A stretch of DNA of 11,433 nt from the NCBI GenBank assembly GCA_020441605.1, contig JAGRLX010000205.1:1-11433 (forward strand). The letters are read 5' to 3'. Below are positions 1-7,428 of the stretch, in pieces (positions within the stretch are counted from its first letter, which is position 1; each line of letters starts with the position of its first letter). This DNA is from Alphaproteobacteria bacterium. Its GTDB lineage: Bacteria > Pseudomonadota > Alphaproteobacteria > Rhizobiales > Aestuariivirgaceae. Under the pieces are notes generated by a model, which saw nothing but the letters and a program-made list of their open reading frames with translations, had not been told where the DNA came from and made no database searches. A program made the translations under genes and the position numbers.

Positions 1-704
1 AGGCAGCCGTCGAAATAGGGCGTCGACGTCTCCCATTCGCGGAAGTCGCCCTTGTCGCCTGTCATCAGATCACGGATGAATTGCTCGTATTGGGCGCGGT
101 CGAGCGGACAGTTGACATAGTCCTTGCCGGTACCGCCGGGTCCGGTCTTGTCGTAGCGCGACTGAAACCAGGCCACGTCCATGTTGATCGAGTCACGATG
201 GACGATCGGCGCGATGGCGTCGAAGAAGGCGAGTGACTCCTCGCCAGTTATGGAAGCGATTGCCGAGGCGAGGGCAGGCGACGTGAGCGGGCCCGTGGCG
301 ACGATGACCTTCTCCCACTCGGCCGGTGGCAAGCCGGCAACCTCTTCACGGACAACGGTGATCAGCGGGTGGTTCACCAGACGATCCGTCACCTCCGCCG
401 AGAAACTGACCCGATCGACCGCCAGCGCACCGCCCGCTGGCACCTTGTGGCGATCGGCCGTTGCCATGATGATCGAGCCGGCGCGGCGCATCTCGGCATG
501 GAGCAGGCCTACGGCATTCTGTTCGGCATCGTCGGAGCGGAAGGAATTGGAACAGACGAGTTCGGCGAAGCCAACCGTATGGTGGGCATCGGTCTTCACG
601 CCCGGCCGCATTTCGTGCAGGATTACAGGAACACCCATCTCCGCGGCTTGCCAGGCCGCTTCCGAACCGGCCATGCCGGCGCCTATGACGTGAATTGGTT
701 TCAT
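1..704 (-). CDS. trmFO: TrmFO, folate- and FAD-dependent tRNA (uracil-54-C5) methyltransferase, partial (C-terminus outside window)
   Basis: This protein makes 5-methyluridine at position 54 of the tRNA T-loop in the cytoplasm, using methylenetetrahydrofolate as carbon donor and FADH2 as reductant. About 234 N-terminal residues are present; the family is usually about 440-480 aa, so roughly half is missing off the left edge. Visible are the N-terminal Rossmann FAD motif [12 protein letters not shown] (residues 7-18), the signature [13 protein letters not shown] (46-58) with C51 matching the reactive cysteine known from B. subtilis TrmFO, and a second conserved cysteine in DYVNCP (C199). Two ATG codons lie in tandem at 707 and 704. 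I chose 704 because a weak GGGG (713-710) is 5 nt away from it and only 2 nt from the other. It is divergent from kbl across about 178 bp. Identity is secure; the start is uncertain by one codon. Confidence 0.96.
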   Translation of the reverse strand, partial: MKPIHVIGAGMAGSEAAWQAAEMGVPVILHEMRPGVKTDAHHTVGFAELVCSNSFRSDDAEQNAVGLLHAEMRRAGSIIMATADRHKVPAGGALAVDRVSFSAEVTDRLVNHPLITVVREEVAGLPPAEWEKVIVATGPLTSPALASAIASITGEESLAFFDAIAPIVHRDSINMDVAWFQSRYDKTGPGGTGKDYVNCPLDRAQYEQFIRDLMTGDKGDFREWETSTPYFDGC

Positions 705-833
705 CATGGCCCCGGAGCTAGCACGCGCGGCGACAATCTTCAAACTGCGATGCAATGCTCAGGTGGTGACTTGGAATACGGAATTTGGGGCCCTGTTCCG
801 AGGGGTGCAGGACCGACCGACGTGGAAGCCGGC

Positions 834-862
834 TTGCCTCGAACGGTTGAACCGGTCATGAT
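834..862 (+). promoter_or_regulatory. Possible sigma-70-type promoter with overlapping palindrome, upstream of kbl
   Basis: TTGCCT (834-839) and CATGAT (857-862) are separated by 17 bases and each matches four of six consensus positions. Between them lies a 17-bp near-perfect palindrome, GAACGGTTGAACCGGTC (841-857), with seven of eight arm positions paired around a central G. Such a position fits an operator for a repressor. A start near 869 would give a very short leader, because the ribosome site is at 868-873. This is inference from inspection only; the palindrome is certain, its role is not. Confidence 0.3.
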
Positions 863-882
863 TTGATAAGGGAAACAGTGTG

Positions 883-2067
883 ATGAGCAGCATGATCAAG
901 GACATCGAAGTGGAACTGGAAGGCATCCGTGCCCAGTCCCTGTGGAAGTCCGAGCGCCCCATCCTCGGCCACCAGTCGGCGCATATCGCTGTCACGGGGG
1001 GCCGCGACGTGCTCAATTTCTGCGCCAACAACTACCTCGGGCTGGCTGACCATCCGGACCTGATCGCAGCGGCGAAGGCGGCACTCGACAGCCATGGTCT
1101 TGGCATGGCCTCGGTGAGATTCATCTGTGGCACATCCGATCTTCACCTCGCACTCGAGCGCCGCATCGCCCGATATCTCGGAACCGAGGACGCCATCCTC
1201 TTCGCCGCCTGCTTCGATGCCAATGGGGCAGTGTTCGAGCCGCTGTTCGGCGAACAGGATGCAATCGTCTCCGACGCCCTTAACCACGCATCGATCATCG
1301 ATGGTATCCGCCTCTCCAAGGCGCGGCGCTATCGCTTTGCGAACGGCGACATGAATGACCTGGAGAGCCAGTTGAAGGCCGCCCGTGCGGCAGGTGCACG
1401 GCGGGTGATCGTCGTGACCGACGGTGTCTTCTCCATGGATGGCTATTTTGCCAATCTGGCCGAGATCCGCCGCCTGGCCGATGCCCATGATGCGGTCGTC
1501 ATGGTCGACGATTGCCACGCCACCGGCTTTATCGGCCCGCAGGGTCGCGGCAGCCACGCACGGGCCGGTGTGAAGATCGACATCCTCACCGGCACGCTTG
1601 GCAAGGCGCTGGGCGGCTCTGCCGGTGGTTATATCGCCGCCGACAAGACCATCGTCGACCTGATGCGCCAACGGGCGAGACCCTATCTTTTTTCCAATGC
1701 GCTCCCGCCGCCAATCGTCGGCGCGGCCATCGCCGCGATCGGCCTGGCCGAGGGCGGCGACCAGTTGCGCGATCAGCTGTTCGACAATGCCCGGCATTTT
1801 CGATCTGGCATGACGGCTGCCGGCTTCAACCTGCTGCCGGGCGAGCACCCCATCATTCCGGTGATGCTGGGGGAAGCCAGCCTTGCCCAGGACATGGCGG
1901 CAAGGCTCTATGACCGAGGGATCTATGTCACCGGATTCTTCTATCCGGTCGTACCCAGGGGGCAGGCACGGATACGTACCCAGATGTCGGCGGCGCACAG
2001 CCGCGACGACGTGGACAAGGCCATCGCCGCCTTTACGGCGGTTGGGCGGGAACTCCGGATCGTATAG
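883..2067 (+). CDS. kbl: Glycine C-acetyltransferase (2-amino-3-ketobutyrate CoA ligase)
   Basis: This cytoplasmic PLP enzyme of the alpha-oxoamine synthase family cleaves 2-amino-3-ketobutyrate with CoA into glycine and acetyl-CoA, the second step of threonine degradation. The 394 aa compare with 398 in E. coli Kbl, and the alignment runs end to end. Clear blocks are [16 protein letters not shown] near the N-terminus, [38 protein letters not shown] (PLP-ring aspartate about D209, stacking histidine about H212), the Schiff-base lysine K241 in [10 protein letters not shown], and [27 protein letters not shown] near the C-terminus in two stretches. The start at ATG 883 has AAGGGA (868-873) 9 nt upstream; GTG 880 is an equal alternative adding one residue. 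The usual partner tdh is downstream but separated by one gene. Nothing in it looks broken. Confidence 0.97.
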   Translation: MSSMIKDIEVELEGIRAQSLWKSERPILGHQSAHIAVTGGRDVLNFCANNYLGLADHPDLIAAAKAALDSHGLGMASVRFICGTSDLHLALERRIARYLGTEDAILFAACFDANGAVFEPLFGEQDAIVSDALNHASIIDGIRLSKARRYRFANGDMNDLESQLKAARAAGARRVIVVTDGVFSMDGYFANLAEIRRLADAHDAVVMVDDCHATGFIGPQGRGSHARAGVKIDILTGTLGKALGGSAGGYIAADKTIVDLMRQRARPYLFSNALPPPIVGAAIAAIGLAEGGDQLRDQLFDNARHFRSGMTAAGFNLLPGEHPIIPVMLGEASLAQDMAARLYDRGIYVTGFFYPVVPRGQARIRTQMSAAHSRDDVDKAIAAFTAVGRELRIV

Positions 2068-2072
2068 GCTGT

Positions 2073-2088
2073 CCCGTCACAAGACGGG
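2073..2088 (+). terminator. Small hairpin just after kbl, possible weak terminator
   Basis: CCCGTC (2073-2078) and GACGGG (2083-2088) form a perfect 6-bp stem around the loop ACAA, beginning 5 nt after the kbl stop codon. No T-run follows (the next bases are CACAAGTTAACG), so it lacks the second half of a classic intrinsic terminator. It may only slow transcription or protect the kbl 3' end. Confidence 0.3.
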
Positions 2089-2103
2089 CACAAGTTAACG
2101 TCG

Positions 2104-2159
2104 CTAGAGCATGTTCAGCCAAATGTGTGCAGCGGTTTGGCGACAAGAACGTGCTCCAG
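2104..2159. repeat. Intergenic palindromic element of the alphaproteobacterial GAGCATG type
   Basis: The outer arms GAGCATGTTC (2107-2116) and GAACGTGCTC (2147-2156) pair with a single G-T wobble. A second, inner stem GCCAAA (2118-2123) and TTTGGC (2136-2141) is perfect. One mismatch outside, two further pairs extend the outer arm to 2104/2159. The result is a two-step hairpin of about 56 nt. Palindromes with this kind of GAGCATG/CATGCTC end are, from memory, abundant between genes in rhizobial genomes. No second copy is visible in this window, so repeat status is an inference. An ATG inside it (2111) is in frame with the next gene and would falsely lengthen that protein. Confidence 0.6.
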
Positions 2160-2188
2160 CTATCGATTTGGAGCGAGTTGTTTTCGGC

Positions 2189-2219
2189 GGCGCGGTTCCT
2201 TGCGGCCGGAACGCGCGCC
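2189..2219. repeat. GC-rich stem-loop upstream of the glutamate-synthase-like gene
   Basis: GGCGCGGTTCC (2189-2199) pairs with GGAACGCGCGCC (2208-2219), giving an 11-bp stem interrupted by one bulged base, with the 8-nt loop TTGCGGCC. It ends 21 nt before the GGAGG ribosome site (2241-2245) of the following gene and so would lie in its 5' leader if transcription comes from kbl or from a promoter just upstream. It could act as a processing site, an attenuating structure or merely a repeat remnant. No T-run follows. Confidence 0.45.
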
Positions 2220-2251
2220 GGGAGTTCCGTACGCCGCACCGGAGGGAAACG

Positions 2252-3898
2252 ATGCAGTGGATTAGATTGGCGCTGGCGCCGCGCTTTGTCACCTTGACGC
2301 TGGCCACGGTGGCGACACTGGCGCTGTTCGCGATCATGTTGGCGCAACCGTGGCTCCGGGCCTGGCTCGCCGTCCCCTTCATCGTGGCACTGTGCCTCGC
2401 CGCACTTGGCATGCGCGACCTGGTCCAGTCCCGCCACGCGGTTTTGCGCAACTATCCGATCCTCGCCCATCTGCGCTTCCTGCTCGAAGACATCCGGCCC
2501 GAGATGCGGCAGTATTTCTTCGAGGATGAAAAGAGCGGCACACCCTTCGCCCGCGACCAGCGCGCCATTGTCTACCAGCGCGCCAAGCGCGAACTCGACA
2601 AGCGGCCCTTCGGCACCCAGTACGATGTCTATGGTGACGACTACGAATGGCTCCACCATTCGATGGCGCCGAAGCCCCTGCCAACGGAAGATTTCCGGCT
2701 GACGATTGGCGGCCCGGCCTGCACCAAGCCCTATGACGCATCGATCCTGAACATTTCGGCCATGAGCTACGGCTCACTGTCGGCGAATGCCATCCGCGCG
2801 TTGAACCGGGGCGCGAAACTCGGTGGCTTCGCCCATGACACCGGCGAAGGCTCGATCAGTCCCTATCACAAGGAGGGCGGCGGCGACCTGATCTGGGAAA
2901 TCGGATCAGGCTATTTCGGCTGCCGCAATCCGGATGGAAGTTTCAGTGCTGATCGCTTTGCCAAGACGGCGGTCGATCCACAGGTGAAGATGATCGAGAT
3001 CAAGCTGAGCCAGGGCGCCAAGCCGGGGCACGGCGGCGTGCTCCCGGCCGCCAAGATCACACCCGAGATCGCAGCCATACGCGGCATTGACATGGGCCGG
3101 GATTGCATTTCGCCATCGGCCCATGGGGCCTTTTCGACGCCGGTCGAACTGCTGCGCTTCGTGGCAACGTTGCGCGACCTGTCCGGCGGCAAGCCCACCG
3201 GTTTCAAACTCTGCGTCGGGCACCCCTGGGAATTCCTGGCTGTGGTCAAGGCGATGATCGAAACCGACATCACGCCGGACTTCATCGTGGTCGACGGCAA
3301 GGAGGGCGGTACCGGCGCCGCGCCGCTCGAATTCATGGATCACCTGGGCATGCCACTGCGCGATGGTCTGGCCTTCGTCCATACGGCCCTGATCGGCGCC
3401 AGTCTGCGCGACAGGATTCGCCTCGGTTGCTCCGGAAAGATCACCTCGGGCTTCGACATGGCCCGGGTGCTGGCACTGGGCGCCGACTGGTGCAATGTGG
3501 CCCGCGGATTCATGTTTGCGGTCGGCTGCATCCAATCCCAACAATGCCACACCGGAAATTGCCCGACCGGCGTTGCCACCCAGGACCCCTTGCGCCAACG
3601 CGCCCTCGATGTGGAAGACAAGGCCCGGCGGGTGGCGAGTTTCCACCTCCAGACGGTGAAGGCCCTGGCCGAACTGGTGGCCGCTGCCGGCCTGGACCAT
3701 CCGCGCGACCTGCGCCCGGCCCATTTCATGCGGCGCGGACGCGACGGGCGCGTCATGACGCTGGCCGAGCAATATGAGGCGCTGAAGCCTGGAGAACTGC
3801 TCGGCGGCGCGCCAGGAACTGCCTTCGCCATGCCCTGGTCGCTGGCCCGCGTTGAATCATTTTCACCGGCCGTCCCACTCAAACTTGCTGCCGAATAG
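2252..3898 (+). CDS. Membrane-anchored FMN-binding glutamate-synthase-family protein (synthase domain only)
   Basis: This 548-aa protein contains the FMN/3Fe-4S synthase domain of the large glutamate synthase subunit but no N-terminal glutaminase domain, so it cannot take ammonia from glutamine by itself. Residues about 12-31 and 36-54 are two hydrophobic segments that should anchor it in the inner membrane with the domain probably in the cytoplasm. Signature blocks are [15 protein letters not shown] (251-265), [13 protein letters not shown] (346-358), SGKITSG (394-400), and cysteines C426, C432 and C437 in the C-x5-C-x4-C arrangement that binds the 3Fe-4S cluster. ATG 2252 is chosen because GGAGG (2241-2245) is 6 nt before it and the membrane segments follow at once; the in-frame ATG at 2111 lies in a palindrome. 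Tdh starts 31 bp downstream, suggesting one transcript. Substrate and electron partner are not known to me. Confidence 0.9.
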   Translation: MQWIRLALAPRFVTLTLATVATLALFAIMLAQPWLRAWLAVPFIVALCLAALGMRDLVQSRHAVLRNYPILAHLRFLLEDIRPEMRQYFFEDEKSGTPFARDQRAIVYQRAKRELDKRPFGTQYDVYGDDYEWLHHSMAPKPLPTEDFRLTIGGPACTKPYDASILNISAMSYGSLSANAIRALNRGAKLGGFAHDTGEGSISPYHKEGGGDLIWEIGSGYFGCRNPDGSFSADRFAKTAVDPQVKMIEIKLSQGAKPGHGGVLPAAKITPEIAAIRGIDMGRDCISPSAHGAFSTPVELLRFVATLRDLSGGKPTGFKLCVGHPWEFLAVVKAMIETDITPDFIVVDGKEGGTGAAPLEFMDHLGMPLRDGLAFVHTALIGASLRDRIRLGCSGKITSGFDMARVLALGADWCNVARGFMFAVGCIQSQQCHTGNCPTGVATQDPLRQRALDVEDKARRVASFHLQTVKALAELVAAAGLDHPRDLRPAHFMRRGRDGRVMTLAEQYEALKPGELLGGAPGTAFAMPWSLARVESFSPAVPLKLAAE

Positions 3899-3929
3899 GT
3901 GTAAGAGCCGCCACTGGCTGGAGGTTGCT

Positions 3930-4955
3930 ATGCGTGCATTGGTAAAGGCGGAGCCTGTCGAAGGCCTGGTGATGCGGGATGAGCCCCCACCCAGACTTGG
4001 GCCCGATGACATTCTGATCAAGGTGGCCAAGACCGGCATATGCGGCACCGATCTCCACATCTGGAAGTGGGATGAATGGGCCCAGCGGACCATTCCGGTC
4101 CCCATGGTCGTGGGCCATGAGTTCGCCGGCGTGGTGACGGAAGTGGGAAGCCACGTGCGCACCGTGAAGGCCGGTGACAGGGTCTCGGGCGAGGGGCATC
4201 TCATCGGGATGAAGAGCCGGATGGCGCGGGCCGGACATTTCCACCTCGACCCCGAAACACGGGGCATTGGCGTCAACGTGCCCGGCGCTTTTGCCGACTA
4301 CTTGAAAATCCCGGCATTCAACGCCATTCATCTGCCGGATGAAGTGGACGACGAGATTGGCGCCATCCTCGATCCACTCGGCAATGCCGTTCACACGGCC
4401 CTGTCATTCGACCTGGTGGGCGAGGACGTGTTGATCACCGGCGCCGGTCCAATAGGCATCATGGCTGCGGCCGTCTGCCGTCATGTCGGGGCCCGTCATG
4501 TGGTGGTGACCGACGTCAACGACTACCGACTCGCCTTGTGCAACGAGGTGGCCGACGCCGTGACCGTCAATGTGGCCAAGGATGACCTGCGCGATGTGAT
4601 GCACCGGCTGAAGATGGCAGAGGGCTTCGATATCGGGCTCGAAATGTCTGGCGCGCCCAAGGCTTTCGACCAGATGGTAGACAATCTCATCATGGGTGGC
4701 CGGATCGCCTTGCTCGGGATTCCATCCGGACCGACGACGGTCGACTGGAACCGGGTAATCTTCAAGTCGCTCACCATCAAGGGTATCTACGGCCGCGAGA
4801 TGTTCGAAACATGGTACAAGATGATCGCCATGCTGCAATCTGGCCTCGATGTCCGCAAGGTGATCACCCACCGCATGAAGGCAGAGGACTTCGCCCAGGG
4901 CTTTGCCTTGATGAAACAGGGAAGCTGCGGCAAGGTGGTCCTCGACTGGGCATGA
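3930..4955 (+). CDS. tdh: L-threonine 3-dehydrogenase, zinc-type, lacking the structural zinc cysteines
   Basis: Tdh oxidises L-threonine with NAD+ to 2-amino-3-ketobutyrate, the substrate of Kbl. The 341 aa equal the length of the E. coli enzyme and align without gaps. Catalytic-site residues C38, T40, H43, H63 and E64 are in place ([15 protein letters not shown]), as are the nucleotide-binding [12 protein letters not shown] and the family stretches [17 protein letters not shown] and [16 protein letters not shown]. Oddly, the four structural-zinc cysteines of E. coli Tdh (93, 96, 99, 107) are G93, S96, A99 and D107 here, although the residues around them align. The start at ATG 3930 has GGAGG (3920-3924) 5 nt upstream; longer in-frame starts would run into the preceding gene. 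It is probably co-transcribed with its neighbours on both sides. Function is assigned with high confidence. Confidence 0.96.
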   Translation: MRALVKAEPVEGLVMRDEPPPRLGPDDILIKVAKTGICGTDLHIWKWDEWAQRTIPVPMVVGHEFAGVVTEVGSHVRTVKAGDRVSGEGHLIGMKSRMARAGHFHLDPETRGIGVNVPGAFADYLKIPAFNAIHLPDEVDDEIGAILDPLGNAVHTALSFDLVGEDVLITGAGPIGIMAAAVCRHVGARHVVVTDVNDYRLALCNEVADAVTVNVAKDDLRDVMHRLKMAEGFDIGLEMSGAPKAFDQMVDNLIMGGRIALLGIPSGPTTVDWNRVIFKSLTIKGIYGREMFETWYKMIAMLQSGLDVRKVITHRMKAEDFAQGFALMKQGSCGKVVLDWA

Positions 4956-4993
4956 CCTTTCCACGAGGTCGGACAGAGCACGGGGAGGGAACC

Positions 4994-5437
4994 ATGATTC
5001 CAGTGAAATACGCACTGATCGCAGTGGCCATGGGGGGCAGCCTCGCCCTCTATATTCCGATGCTGAGCCAGTCCGGCCGCATCGTCGGATCACCGGTGAT
5101 GGCCAACATCCCGTTCTTCTTCATTGCGCTTCTCACTACCATCGTGATCTTCCTGGCAACCGGTAAGCTCAGCGATGTCGGAAATCTCGCGCAGGTGCCG
5201 CCATGGATGTTCACGGCCGGGATTGTCAGCGCCTTCATGATCGTCGGCAGCGTGTTTCTCATTCCGCGGATCGGCGCAGGCCCTTTCTTCGTGCTGCTCG
5301 TTGCGGGGCAGTTGCTGATGGGTGCGGTCGTGAGTCACTTCGGCCTGCTGGGGTCGCCCGTCGATCCGGCCAACCTCAAGAAAGTAGCCGGTGTGCTCCT
5401 GGCGATTGCCGGCGCTTACCTCGTCACGACCCACTGA
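4994..5437 (+). CDS. Small DMT-superfamily membrane transporter, DUF606/YdcZ type
   Basis: This 147-aa hydrophobic protein has about five membrane segments (roughly residues 4-23, 38-56, 70-90, 92-117 and 128-145). The stretch GAGPFFVLLVAGQLL followed by SHFGLLG is typical of the DUF606/YdcZ family of the drug/metabolite transporter superfamily. It is half the size of the ten-segment EamA members, so it should act as a dimer or with a partner. ATG 4994 has GGAGG (4984-4988) 5 nt before it. It begins 38 bp after tdh and is the last plus-strand gene before a convergent gene, so it probably ends the threonine operon. Export or uptake of glycine, threonine or a related amine is an attractive guess from context but the sequence does not show the substrate. 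Confidence 0.85.
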   Translation: MIPVKYALIAVAMGGSLALYIPMLSQSGRIVGSPVMANIPFFFIALLTTIVIFLATGKLSDVGNLAQVPPWMFTAGIVSAFMIVGSVFLIPRIGAGPFFVLLVAGQLLMGAVVSHFGLLGSPVDPANLKKVAGVLLAIAGAYLVTTH

Positions 5438-5458
5438 GCAGGAGTTGCCGGAGAATGA

Positions 5459-5475
5459 TCGCCGCGATGCGGTGA
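5459..5475. terminator. Short hairpin between convergent genes
   Basis: TCGCCGC (5459-5465) pairs with GCGGTGA (5469-5475), seven pairs including one G-T, around the loop GAT, 21 nt after the stop of the transporter gene. A second imperfect hairpin, ATCCGT (5522-5527) with ACGGGAT (5531-5537), sits at the end of the opposite gene. Neither has a T-run, so termination here is only plausible. The rest of 5438-5536 shows no gene. Confidence 0.25.
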
Positions 5476-5536
5476 ACGTGACCGTTGGGGCTGAATCGGC
5501 GCAGCTACGACGCCCGCCGGCATCCGTTCGACGGGA

Positions 5537-6223
5537 TCACATGTTTGCGGGGGAGGCGCATCCCGCAGGCAGTCCGTCGGTCCAGGTCAGCCCCTTTTGC
5601 GCCATGCGCCACACCAGGTGATCGAAACGGTCCTGGCCGAAGAAGGGTTCGCCCTCGAAGACCATGGTGGGGACCCCCCAGTGACCGGCGGCGCGGAGCG
5701 CGCGATCGTTACTGGCAAGAACCTCTTCCAACCGGCCGGGTTCGGCGTCAACGGCGTTCTGCAGATCCGCGAACGATAGTCCGGCGCGCTGTGCGGCATC
5801 CGCCATGTGGCTTCCCTTATGCCAGTTGTCGGTACGCCCATCCCACAGCAATCGGGAAACTTCATCGGCGAAGGCCAGGCCGCATCCGCGTTCGCTCGCT
5901 GCGATCCCCAGACGGCCGAGCCAATGGGCGAGGGGATTGTCGGTGGCGATCCTGAGCGTGACCGGATCTTGCACGATGGGGTCCGGAACCGGACGCCGGA
6001 ATGACAGCCCATGGAACGCCGCAACCCGCGCCGTATCGCGAAAGAAATAGGGCCGCGCCAGCGGATCCATGCGGTTGAAATAGGCCGGATTGCGGATCGC
6101 AGCAGGATGGACGATGCGCAGGTCGATGTTCACGCCGTGACACGCCCGGAGCTTCAGGATGCGTGGCAGCACGACGTAGGAATAGGGGCTGCGGAACGAC
6201 CAGAACAGGGTCACATTGAGCAT
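5537..6223 (-). CDS. DsbA-fold 2-hydroxychromene-2-carboxylate isomerase / kappa-class GST family protein
   Basis: This 228-aa protein belongs to the thioredoxin-like DsbA/HCCA-isomerase family. Characterised members use glutathione, either to isomerise 2-hydroxychromene-2-carboxylate in naphthalene breakdown or as mitochondrial kappa GSTs. The N-terminal SFRSPYSY (residues 9-16) places S12 where the isomerase has its glutathione-activating serine, instead of a DsbA CxxC, so it is not a disulfide oxidase. The GVPTMVFEGEPFFGQDRFDHL block (173 onward) carries the conserved cis-proline P175 and the C-terminal thioredoxin strand. ATG 6223 has GGGAGG (6235-6230) 6 nt before it; an ATG at 6280 would add 19 residues without family similarity. 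No aromatic-degradation genes are near, so the true substrate is unknown. It has no signal peptide and looks cytoplasmic. Confidence 0.87.
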   Translation of the reverse strand: MLNVTLFWSFRSPYSYVVLPRILKLRACHGVNIDLRIVHPAAIRNPAYFNRMDPLARPYFFRDTARVAAFHGLSFRRPVPDPIVQDPVTLRIATDNPLAHWLGRLGIAASERGCGLAFADEVSRLLWDGRTDNWHKGSHMADAAQRAGLSFADLQNAVDAEPGRLEEVLASNDRALRAAGHWGVPTMVFEGEPFFGQDRFDHLVWRMAQKGLTWTDGLPAGCASPANM

Positions 6224-6385
6224 ACCGTACCTCCCACAGCGTCGTACGATAGCATGAGATCCGGTCAGCGGCCGAGACATCTCGCACCAGTCCCGTCAGG
6301 CTTTTGCGCACGGTGGCCCAAGGGGACACCTGCATGACATTCGGACCACAGTGATCCGCCGTTGCTCCGGCCGTAAAGTTTGGGC

Positions 6386-6402
6386 ATGTTGCCCTGCAAC
6401 AT
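6386..6402. promoter_or_regulatory. Perfect inverted repeat upstream of corA, candidate operator or leader hairpin
   Basis: ATGTTGC (6386-6392), CCT, GCAACAT (6396-6402) is a 7-bp perfect inverted repeat ending 18 nt before the corA start codon. TTGC...GCAA half-sites recall binding sites of Fur-family regulators in alphaproteobacteria, but spacing and surroundings do not match a consensus I can quote. It could equally be an RNA hairpin. The 197-bp divergent region 6224-6420 also contains the 8-bp palindrome TCGTACGA (6242-6249). I found no convincing promoter boxes. Confidence 0.35.
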
Positions 6403-6420
6403 CATTTTCCGAGTCCGGAT

Positions 6421-7428
6421 ATGCTCAACGCCTATGGAACCGAAAGAGGCTGCCTGACCGAGTTGTCCGCCTCCGCTGCGCTGGAGGTGAAGGACGACTG
6501 CATCTGGCTCGATCTCGTCGAACCGACCGCCGAGGAAGAAGCCGCGGTGGAGGCAGCACTTGCCATCGACATTCCCACCCGGGAGGAACTGGCGGAAATC
6601 GAGGCCTCGAGCCGGCTCTACCAGGAGGACGGGGCAGCCTTCATGACGGCCAATCTGATCCGTCGGGGCGAACACGATCAGCCCGAATCCTCGCCTGTTA
6701 CGTTCATTATCAAGGATAACACGCTGATAACGATCAGATATCATCATCCGCAGGCCTTTCCGGTCTATGTCAAGCGGGCGATGAAGCCGCAATTGACGGC
6801 GATGACCGGCTGGGGAGTGCTCATCAGCCTGCTGGAGGCCGTGGTCGATCGCGCCGCGGACCACCTGGAGCGGGTTGGACAGATTGTCGACGACACGTCG
6901 AAGAAGACCTTCGGCGCAGGACGGACCCTGGAGGGAACCCACAAGCGCCAGCGCCGGCGTGACATGAACCTTCAGGAACTGATCGAGAATATCGGCGAGG
7001 AGGGCGACTTCACCTCGAAGATGCGCGAAAGTCTCGTCTCCATCGGCCGACTAGTCGCCTTCATGCAGGCGATCACCGATCAGATGCGGCAATCGAAGCA
7101 GATGAAGGAGAACCGGGCGCGGATCAAGATCCTGCAACGCGACATCGTCTCGCTGACCGATCACGCGTCGTTCCTATCGGGGAAGATCAACTTTCTGCTC
7201 GATGCGGTGCTTGGCCTGATCTCGATCGAGCAGAACGGTATCATCAAGATTTTTTCGGTGGCCGCAGTGGTGTTTCTGCCGCCAACGCTTGTCGCGAGCA
7301 TCTACGGCATGAATTTCGCCCATATGCCCGAACTGGCCTGGGACTATGGCTATCCGCTGGCGATCGTTCTCATGATCCTTTCGGCCATCCTTCCCTTCAT
7401 CTATTTCAAGCAGAAAGGCTGGCTATGA
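6421..7428 (+). CDS. corA: CorA-type magnesium (and cobalt/nickel) transport protein
   Basis: CorA forms a pentameric inner-membrane channel that admits Mg2+. The 335 aa align with E. coli CorA (316 aa) from MLNAY at the start through IWLDLVEP, the C-terminal IEQNGIIKIFSV and LPPTLVASIYGMNF, to a final YFKQKGWL. The first membrane helix (about 274-294) ends in the selectivity motif G296-M297-N298, followed by MPEL in the periplasmic loop and the second helix (about 311-330). Residues 1-270 are the cytoplasmic funnel with a long helix and a basic stretch KRQRRR (175-180). The N-terminal match supports ATG 6421, yet there is no good ribosome site (only GAG at 6411-6413), so initiation may be weak or leaderless. 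Its stop codon overlaps the next start by 4 nt, and it heads a six-gene chain. Confidence 0.96.
   Translation: MLNAYGTERGCLTELSASAALEVKDDCIWLDLVEPTAEEEAAVEAALAIDIPTREELAEIEASSRLYQEDGAAFMTANLIRRGEHDQPESSPVTFIIKDNTLITIRYHHPQAFPVYVKRAMKPQLTAMTGWGVLISLLEAVVDRAADHLERVGQIVDDTSKKTFGAGRTLEGTHKRQRRRDMNLQELIENIGEEGDFTSKMRESLVSIGRLVAFMQAITDQMRQSKQMKENRARIKILQRDIVSLTDHASFLSGKINFLLDAVLGLISIEQNGIIKIFSVAAVVFLPPTLVASIYGMNFAHMPELAWDYGYPLAIVLMILSAILPFIYFKQKGWL

Noticed and set aside
856..1998. Long open frame of 380 codons on the minus strand opposite kbl.
   Set aside because: The plus strand encodes an end-to-end Kbl. The antisense frame has no recognisable domain and is a by-product of GC-rich codon usage.
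2111..2251. N-terminal extension of the glutamate-synthase-like protein by 47 residues from ATG 2111.
   Set aside because: The ATG lies inside a palindromic element, lacks a ribosome site, and the extension reads through the second hairpin. ATG 2252 has an ideal GGAGG and is followed by the membrane segments.
2906..3772. 288-codon minus-strand frame opposite the glutamate-synthase-like gene.
   Set aside because: No ribosome site or family similarity seen, and the sense strand is a conserved protein throughout.
3852..3929. Longer N-terminus for threonine dehydrogenase.
   Set aside because: It overlaps the end of the previous gene, and the 341-aa form from 3930 matches E. coli Tdh exactly in length with a good ribosome site.
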